Source: Klebsormidium nitens
Lineage: Eukaryota; Streptophyta; Klebsormidiophyceae; Klebsormidiales; Klebsormidiaceae
Assembly (NCBI GenBank): GCA_000708835.1
Contig: DF236957.1
Coordinates: 248,001 to 312,000, forward strand
Direction: 5' to 3'
DNA: 64,000 bases
Shown here: positions 57,113-64,000 of the stretch, in pieces
Position numbering within the stretch: the stretch's first letter is position 1
Layout: every line of letters begins with the position of its first letter
Position numbers and translations under genes: made by a program
Notes under the pieces: model-generated
Told to the model about the DNA's origin: nothing
Databases searched by the model: none
Seen by the model: only the letters and a program-made list of their open reading frames with translations

Positions 57113-59700
57113 CCTTAGCCCCAGCTCGACGTATCGTCTTGACTCAACGTCTTCGTGCGCCCCTGACATCGATGGCAGTGTCAGCATGGTTTTGATAACC
57201 GCAGGTACTTCCCGCTCCCGTCCCCTTCCCTAAAAGAAGAAATGAACAATTTGGCCCGATGACATTTCGGCCAAGAAGTGGGTTGTCGCGCGGCTTTCGG
57301 CTGAAATGTCTTCAAAGAGTGACTTGAAAAGCACAGTTTTCCCTTGGTCAAGAAAACCCGAGAGGTCCGGACGCGCCGCTCGGCGTGCTCAAACTGGCCT
57401 TTTGTCCGATATTCCCTTTTTGCGTGCGAAAGAAACCAGCTGTGGGCAGCCGGAACGGCAAGAGCAGGACCTTGTGTGCAATGGACGTTGCTTCCTTACG
57501 TGGCAGATCGCCTTGGTTTCGTAGAAGGAACCGTGGAAGGCAGTCCAAAATATCGACTCGGGATTGGCTAATCCAGCGAACCAAAAGGCGTCGCCTTGGC
57601 CCTTTTATCACATCAAAAAACCTGCCGGACAATCTGGGCTTTCCTGAGATAGATACGAGCGACTGAAAAGCATTCGAGTTTTTGCGTCCCTTGAGCACGC
57701 AAACGAATCTCCACTTGCGACACCAGTACTCAGATGAGGACTCCAAAGACTCTCGAAGCGGAAGGCCGAACGGACTGCATTCCTCGCAAGCTCACGCTTC
57801 TCATTTCAATCTTTGACGTCTTTTGGCTTTGATCCCGCTCCCGTTTGGGCCCTTCAAACGCTCAAGCTGCAGTCATTCCCGATTTCCGGAGAACCTTTTC
57901 GAAGTTCTTCGTTCCATTTTCCGCAAGGTGTCGAGCAGCTGAGCGGCTTTAAAACCTCAAACCCAATTGATTCCTTACCATCAAAGATCCAAACTGGAAA
58001 CCGGAGGCAACCTGACATTACTCGTAACTCTGACAACTGAATCCACCAATATGGACTTTCAATTTCATGCAGGAAGTCAAGTCGGCCGCTCACCATCTCG
58101 ACAAGATTGAGCGCTAACACCGCGTAAGCCTCCGGCCGCGTGCCGTCTAGCTCAACTGCTCGCCGCAGGTACCTGGAAGAAGAGGTCCCAGCTCAGATCC
58201 GTTTCGACAGGTGGCGATTTGGCAGCCCGACTTTCAATGTCGACGGATACGCTGACGATCGCCCTGTAAATCGTTGACGTTCACCGTTGTTCAAACTGGG
58301 TCCGAGACAGATGTGACTAAGAAAGCCGTGCCGAGCCTCAGGACTCCGCAGATGCTCGATCCGGGCCTTGCTCAAGGCTGTCAGTTTCGAACGCAAGGAA
58401 AGTTGTCGAATTGACTTGACGCGACTATGGCAGTCACAAGCGAATCAGAAATCTTCGCACCTTGAACTAGACGAGGGCATGCTTTCTGCCTAACTTTCAA
58501 CCATAAGAAAGTTGACCAGAGCTTCGCACACGCTCAGGAATGAATCAACGGTGCTTGTAAACAAGAAGCGCAATCGAATCTTGCTATGAGCAAGAGATGA
58601 AAAAAATATGAGATCGAGAGGTGAGGAGAACCGACCGTTCCGCATCTTCGAGAAGGCACTTTCGCCCCGCACGGCCCCGCAGCTGCCCCGTCGGCGCAGC
58701 GTACGTGCCGGCTTCTCCGCACCGCAACAGGTACTCGTAGCGGCCCGTGCGCATGAGGCTCAGGCGAGCGTACAGGACGTGAGCCGACTGCCAGGCTTCG
58801 CCTGCGCGTCAGAAAGTGGACTCTGGTATTTACGTTGCCAGGGACGTTTTGTCAACTGTTCTTGTGGACAGCTTGAATTCGCCAGGCTGTTCGCTGATTT
58901 TGCCGCGGCCTGCAAGTTCCGGCGTCGAATGACCACACTGGGTAACACTGTGCGGAACTGATCCATGTTGAATAAACGGCTCCCATCAGTCGAGTGTTAC
59001 GTTCGTCTTCCATTGAATGAGGGTGACTCAGGCAGTTGGGCTGATACAGTTCGGTCAATGTCCACTTTCTCCAATGATCTCGATTCGACTCCGCTATGTT
59101 CCTCGAATCTAAGTATCGGCAAAAAGTCCCTGAGGAAAGTTTCTCAGGGTGCAGACAAGGCCGAGTATCCATTGAAGTAAGATTGGACAGGGGAAGAAAG
59201 CAAGTTGAATACCCTTCGAAAGAGCAACCTCATTTGGGGTCTCGTCGCACCTCAGCACGCCCCTAAGCACCGCCTTACGGAGTTGTGTCCTTTCGTTTCC
59301 AAAAAGGGGTCCCGAATTCGAAATGGCATCGATGCTTTCAAAGACGTGTCCACTGAACTTCGTGATGAGGGTACCAAGGGGCCGAGGTTTTTTAAGATTG
59401 TCAATCAAGCGTGGTGATTCTCAAAAATCATGAAGGGGCAGAATCCAACCGAAGTCTGGGAAACATCGCCTTGCAAGAAGCATCGGGGTTCTGAAGTAGG
59501 GAAGAATATGAACTCTGACAAGGACACAAAGGCATGGGTGCAACGACCCACTCTGAAACGCTTCTCCAGCGACTTTGTGCAGCTCGTCCGCATCGAGCTC
59601 TTCCCCCTGCTGGCACCTCTCCGCCCAAGACTCGAAGCGGTTCAGTTTTGATATAGATTCAGCCGCAATGTCGTTTTCAGGTTGACCGGGAAGGACTGCG
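57113..59700 (-). CDS. Partial gene with TPR-like repeats, ends not resolved
   Basis: Four consecutive minus-strand exons chain with matching phases: ~59,700-59,552 (donor GTGGGT), 58,801-58,723 (GTGCGG), 58,172-58,094 (GTGAGC) and 57,229-57,113 (GTAAGG). The joins give GEAFQ-S-EAWQSAHVLYARL, then RTGRYEYLLR-YLRRAVELDG, then TRPEAYAVLALNLVEM-GRGREREV, and end near VESRRYVELGLR. Helix pairs of the tetratricopeptide type are visible (AH..YARLSLMRTGRYE, then YLRRAVELD..RPEAYAVLALNL), suggesting a protein-protein scaffold. Upstream, the frame ERCQQGEELDADELHKVAGEAF fits a TPR lead-in. I could find neither the start codon nor the last exons, so the family is open; TPR glycosyltransferase-like proteins are one possibility. 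It could also be a degraded copy. Confidence 0.5.
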
Positions 59701-61656
59701 CTGCAGTTCCATCTTGAATCATACTTTACAAAGCTTGTTGTTAGGCCATTGCCTTCCCTGAAAGAGCCTAGACGTGGTCTGACTGTCGGGTCTCCATTAA
59801 GCAAGCGCTTGTGATGCAGATCCAGTAATGCTAATGTTTGTGGAAGTGTTTCTGGTTGCCGACCTCTTTGACTGTACAGATTGTGTACGCTGATTTCTAC
59901 GATTTGACGAGCCCCATGACTGACACAGCCTGTATGCATCCTAACAAGACAGATTGCCACCAATGATCAGCTGCTTATGTAATCAGCACAAGCAGATTGT
60001 TGAAAAGGCAATCATATGGTACTTTTTCAACCACCGTCAGATTCCTCTGCCGCAGTGATATTGCTTTTTGAATTGAAGTTCCAGTTCAGGCATCAGGCTT
60101 CTCAAAGCGACTGGGGTCACGTGCGAAGAGCTCGGACAAATGTTTTGCCTGCGCGAAAAGAGAGAAAACACTTGGAAAAGCTGCAGCAACACAATGATTA
60201 CAGCGTGACATGTTCTGCCAGCTGAGAGCACCTTGGCACTTCCTGGCTGACATATCCATACCTTTTGGGTGCCTGCGACCTTTGCACCTCTCTATGCTTC
60301 AGTATATTTTGTCTTTGGAAGTGAAAGATCCGCAACAGGGATTTGACTGCCCCCCAAAGGTAGATTCAGTCTTACATTCCTGATTGCCCAGGCACTAGTA
60401 CAGCAGCAATCAAAACTGATTGGCTGTAAGTGGGAGAGACAAACCTGTATCTGTACATTATCTAGCTGCAGGTCAGCAAATTGGAGCAGCCCCCGGATCC
60501 TTGATGGGTCAGTTTCGTGCCTGTTCTCCTCAAACTCAAACCGTGATTTCTTCCTGCAAGAATATGGGGAAATGCTGGTTTGCGGAGAGTTCGTGCCCCC
60601 AATCCTCTCCCTCGCTCTTTCGCTCCAACGTCACTTGAAGGGAGCTCGACAACAAATCAAGGCTCTTGGACACAGCGCAAGTGAGAAAGTATTACTTGCC
60701 CCCCACACACCAGAAACTTCCATTGCGACCCTTGCTTTTGACAATTGTGCAGCCCCTTCCAATCAAAGCCTCTCCAGTCTGATGCAGACTGAAGGTCTTA
60801 CCTGATGTAGTCCCTCCGATTGGCTGTCGGCATTGATTTGGCTGCCTGCATCTCAGCAACAGGGCAAACCTGTCAACACTGTGTTGCTCTTAAAGCAGAG
60901 TCCCTCACAGCCAACATAAACTGCGGCCCAAGTTAGATTCTGTCCACATATAATGTTTGCTTTCTCGAGTCGTGTCACCAATACAGCCTCCCGCAAAGAT
61001 TGTTCATTTTGCTCAAATATCATTCAGGTCCTGCTGGTGCAGCGGGAAAACACTCACCCGATAGAAAGCCCTGTAAAGTGCCAGGGCTCTACTTCGATTG
61101 TCCATCAGTTGGCCCCAACAGCACCTGCTATAGCTTCAGGAAGAAACTTTGATAAGCGGCCATCAGATTGCCCTCAAAATGATGGTGGTGGTTGGTGGTG
61201 GTGGTGTATATGGTATGAAGATGTCCCCAAAACTTTGGCAACATTCAACATCAAAACCCTAAATTCACCCAGTAAACCCTATCGCTAAGCTCAACCCATG
61301 GATTCTAAAACTTCAAAGCTGAGGCCCCAATGGCAAAAGGCGAAGGCTTTGCAATTGGCAGGTTGCTGCACATTCGGGTGGACGCTTCTCCTCTGTAATA
61401 ACACTAGGCTGTAGCCTGAGAAAGATGCGGTGTTACGAGCTGAAGTAGATCGCTGAGTAGCCTCGGTGGCAGCGATCAGAGAAGGTGCAATTCCCCTGCA
61501 ATCGGAGATTAATCTCTTCTGCTGAAAGGAAACAATGACAAACGCTGCAGAGTAGCACAAAGCAGGACGACAGACAGTCCTTTCTCCTGCCACTCTCTGA
61601 GCACCTGGTGCCAGTCTGCAGCAGGCTCCGATGGATTGATCAGCTCGGACCGAAGC
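59701..61656. other. No gene resolved
   Basis: The stretch lies between the TPR-like gene and the transporter gene, which are transcribed divergently, so it should hold both promoters and perhaps 5' exons of the TPR-like gene. GGTGGTGGTTGGTGGTGGTG near 61,183 is simple sequence. I see nothing else firm. Confidence 0.4.
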
Positions 61657-64000
61657 ATGAGCACCCTGCTTGCGGTTGATCAGGTATGTTCGTTGAACAG
61701 TCAGCAGCCCGCACCCCGCACTAAAAAAGTCAATCATCATAATGAAGCGCAGCGCCTTCCTCCAGATCCGTGCAACTCGAATTGTGGCTTCCTGTGTGCC
61801 TCCCTGGGGAAGCTTGAGCTAAAAATGTCTCTGTTGAGCTGGCATAGATTCACACGAGCTGGTCCAACAATGTATTGAAAAAATTTGTGTACTTGGTTAC
61901 ACAACTTTCAAATCTATGTGAAGCCCCTTTCAACAGGTGGGACTCAAGAGCTTAGACATCTTACCGGCCTCAAAGAACCCTCTGAGCAGCGTAAGTATCC
62001 CAAGTTCCTGCTGTGAAGTTTGCAAACCAGTTTGTCTTGGATCACGAGACTTCTGCTATGAAATGGAATGAAGGGCCACCTTGCTTCATTGACATGCCCC
62101 CATGATCCAGGGCCAATTGACAACTCTGTTCTTGCTGATGGTTTATGGGACTGCAGTGAGTCTTAATTTGCTCTGCCCAAGGATTTCTCTTGCGAAGAAC
62201 TTTGCAGCGGCAAGGCAGGCGGTTGGCAGGTTGACCAGATCCCAAGTGTACTGAAGAAAAGAGTTTGTTTTCACATTCCTTGTGTTCCACAGCCTCTTTC
62301 ACTAAGAAGGCATGGCATGACTGACTTCTCAAGTTCCATAAGTACCCGTAGACAGCCTTTACTCTGCTGCAGGGCATGCATACAGGGGAGCTCCATGGCG
62401 TCAAGTCCCATCCAGATCTTGGAGATTTGCACCACTTCAGCGCCCCAAGCGGGGAGCTTGGCAGGCTCTTAAAACCAGTGCTTTGGATCTGGGGCGGGTC
62501 GAAGCACTCTGGAGTGGCGTGCATGGCTCTGTCCAGCCTGGCTTACAGTGTCATGGGCCTGGCGGTCAAACTTTTAGCAGGTGGGGCGGGACCTTCCTCT
62601 TCTGCTCTTCTTTGACTGAGATTCCGTTCCTTTAATCGCCAAAATCCGTGTTTTGTCAGATTGTTTGAGGTTGAGTTCGTTGGTCAGATGTTTGCGTCCT
62701 TGCAGGTCAAAAGCTAAGCAAGTAAAGTTGCACTGGCTTTGAGAGGTTGAGATGCAGAATCTGAAGCTTGGTTTTGGGATATCCATTGAGTTGGTTCAGA
62801 CTTCCTTCTATTGAGGGACGTCGTACAGACAATCCGTAACAATGTCATGTATCCATGCGTATGCGCCCTTTTTGTAGGCAGAGACTCAAGCACGCATCTG
62901 AATCTTCATGACGAACTCTCAGCTTTTTTCTGCAGGGGCCAAAATACCATCTTCCGAAACTGTCCTGGTCCGATGTGCAATCATTGCGCTCTTGTCAGGC
63001 TACGGGCTTCAGAAACAGAAGCACCCCCTGTTAGGCTCACCAGGGGTTCGACACCTGGTCCTAGCAAGGGCGATCATTGGCTTCTTCGCACTGTCCGCGT
63101 TCTTTTATAGGTCAGTGCCCTCAAAGCTGGTTTTCGTTGTTGGCATCAATCGCTGGCTTTTGTATGCACAGATTGTCCGACCCGTTCCGCTTGTCCTCCC
63201 CTCTGGTGGCCTTACTGCATAGAGAAGCTTATCTTAGCTAGAGGAGCAGTTGCTTCGCCAATTTGGCAAAAGCATCGACTTTCATTCCTTCTGTCATCCA
63301 TTCGTTTTGATCCGTTCGCCGAAAGCCCCCGCATGCTAGTGTACTTGGATGCTTGGAAGGTGGAAGGATTTTAATCAATGGTCGAAGACTTCGCATCAAA
63401 TATGTAAGCATTTTCCTAAGATGTACACGCACCGGACTGGACATAGTGGACCGCAGACAAGATCATATTGTTTCATATTTCGCACCTCTCTTCACGCAGT
63501 ATACAGGCCCTTCCGCTGCGCGACGCCACGGTGCTTAATTTCACGATGCCCGTAATGACGGCCATGATGGCTGCGGTCTTTCTGGGGGAGGCTTGGGGGA
63601 GCAGGGAGGTAGCGGGTAAGCTATGCGCACACTCATAAGCGTTGAGTCGTGGGATGTAAGCGAACAAGCACAGAGAAAGTTACGCTTGGTTTGCAACTTC
63701 CTCTTCAGGAAGCAAGAAGATTGAAACTGGATCAGGAAGTCTTCTGATTGGCGGCTCGTTTCGTGAACGATCTCAAGAAGATTGCGGTTGCCGACAGGGG
63801 AACCTTTTGATCATATGGCTGTGCTTGAGACGTCGAAGGATTGCAGGTACGATATGCAGCCTGGTGGGAGTACTGCTGGTGACGCAGCCAGACATTCTGT
63901 TTGGGAGTGAGTTACAACGCTTTCAATTTGACGTTCTAATTTTTGCATCTGTTTTCTTAGATCAATGGGACGCAGTCTTCGAATTATTGACTCTTACGAG
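61657..64000 (+). CDS. EamA/DMT-family membrane transporter (SLC35G-like), 3' end outside window
   Basis: Exons: 61,657-61,683; 61,937-61,990; 62,373-62,580; 62,936-63,110; 63,500-63,615; 63,847-63,906; 63,961 to the window edge. Borders are GT-AG and phases agree. After a hydrophilic N-terminus of ~70 residues come membrane segments GVACMALSSLAYSVMGLAVK (~74-96), VLVRCAIIALLSGYGL, LVLARAIIGFFALSAFFY, ATVLNFTMPVMTAMMAAVFL and TICSLVGVLLVTQPDILFG. This is the first EamA half of a ten-helix drug/metabolite transporter, with the family GEAWG motif after helix 4. The second half lies beyond the window. The SLC35G-type assignment follows from R.IIGF.AL..FFYSIQ.LPL.DATVL. The substrate cannot be inferred. 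The start is the first ATG in frame; the first two small exons are the least certain. Confidence 0.85.

Noticed and set aside
58171-58276. Plus-strand peptide YLEEEVPAQIRFDRWRFG
   Set aside because: It looks protein-like but overlaps the minus-strand exon that joins in phase to TPR-like neighbours. No plus-strand partner exons were found.

Overview
The window is nuclear DNA of a green plant-lineage eukaryote. The genes have spliceosomal introns and GC-rich exons against a background near 50% GC. One of them is a plant-type glutaredoxin-like protein with a C-terminal CxxC zinc finger, and the others are the Pol III subunit RPC5 and an EamA-type carrier. A streptophyte alga with a GC-rich coding genome (Klebsormidium-like) is my best guess. 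It is an inference from style; the sequence has no marker that fixes the species.

Positions 1 to about 39,300 hold no gene I can support. This tract is built of heavily diverged repeats. I defined families by eye. Family A (about 430 bp) has six ordered copies at 20.1, 25.4, 27.7, 29.5, 31.1 and 34.7 kb. Family B has four clear copies. Family C has six, mostly ending in CpG/NotI-rich islands. D and E are duplicated at 2-5 kb and at 3.9/7.5 kb. The order B-A-C occurs twice, at 24.5-26.4 kb and 33.8-35.9 kb, about 9.2-9.5 kb apart. Many copies share a short core, GGC(T/A)(A/G)TGA(A/T)G, followed by a small inverted repeat GAGCA...TGCTC. A much younger insertion-like cluster lies at 15.0-17.45 kb: a 235-bp direct repeat pair at about 97% identity, a fold-back minisatellite and an inverted repeat.

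From 39.3 kb onward the window is genic. A glutaredoxin-like gene (minus strand, two exons, about 968 aa) and an RPC5 gene (plus strand, 15 exons, about 672 aa) diverge from a 2.2-kb spacer. That spacer contains a non-autonomous hAT-type element with perfect 13-bp terminal inverted repeats and an 8-bp target duplication. Intron 4 of RPC5 carries three decayed copies of the start of exon 5. A minus-strand gene with TPR-like repeats is partly resolved at 57.1-59.7 kb. An EamA/DMT transporter gene starts at 61,657 and runs off the right edge.

The gene products do not form one pathway: a redox-fold or zinc-binding protein, a Pol III core subunit, a TPR scaffold-like protein and a membrane carrier. 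They look like ordinary dispersed housekeeping genes beside a repeat-rich, possibly pericentromeric or heterochromatic, tract.
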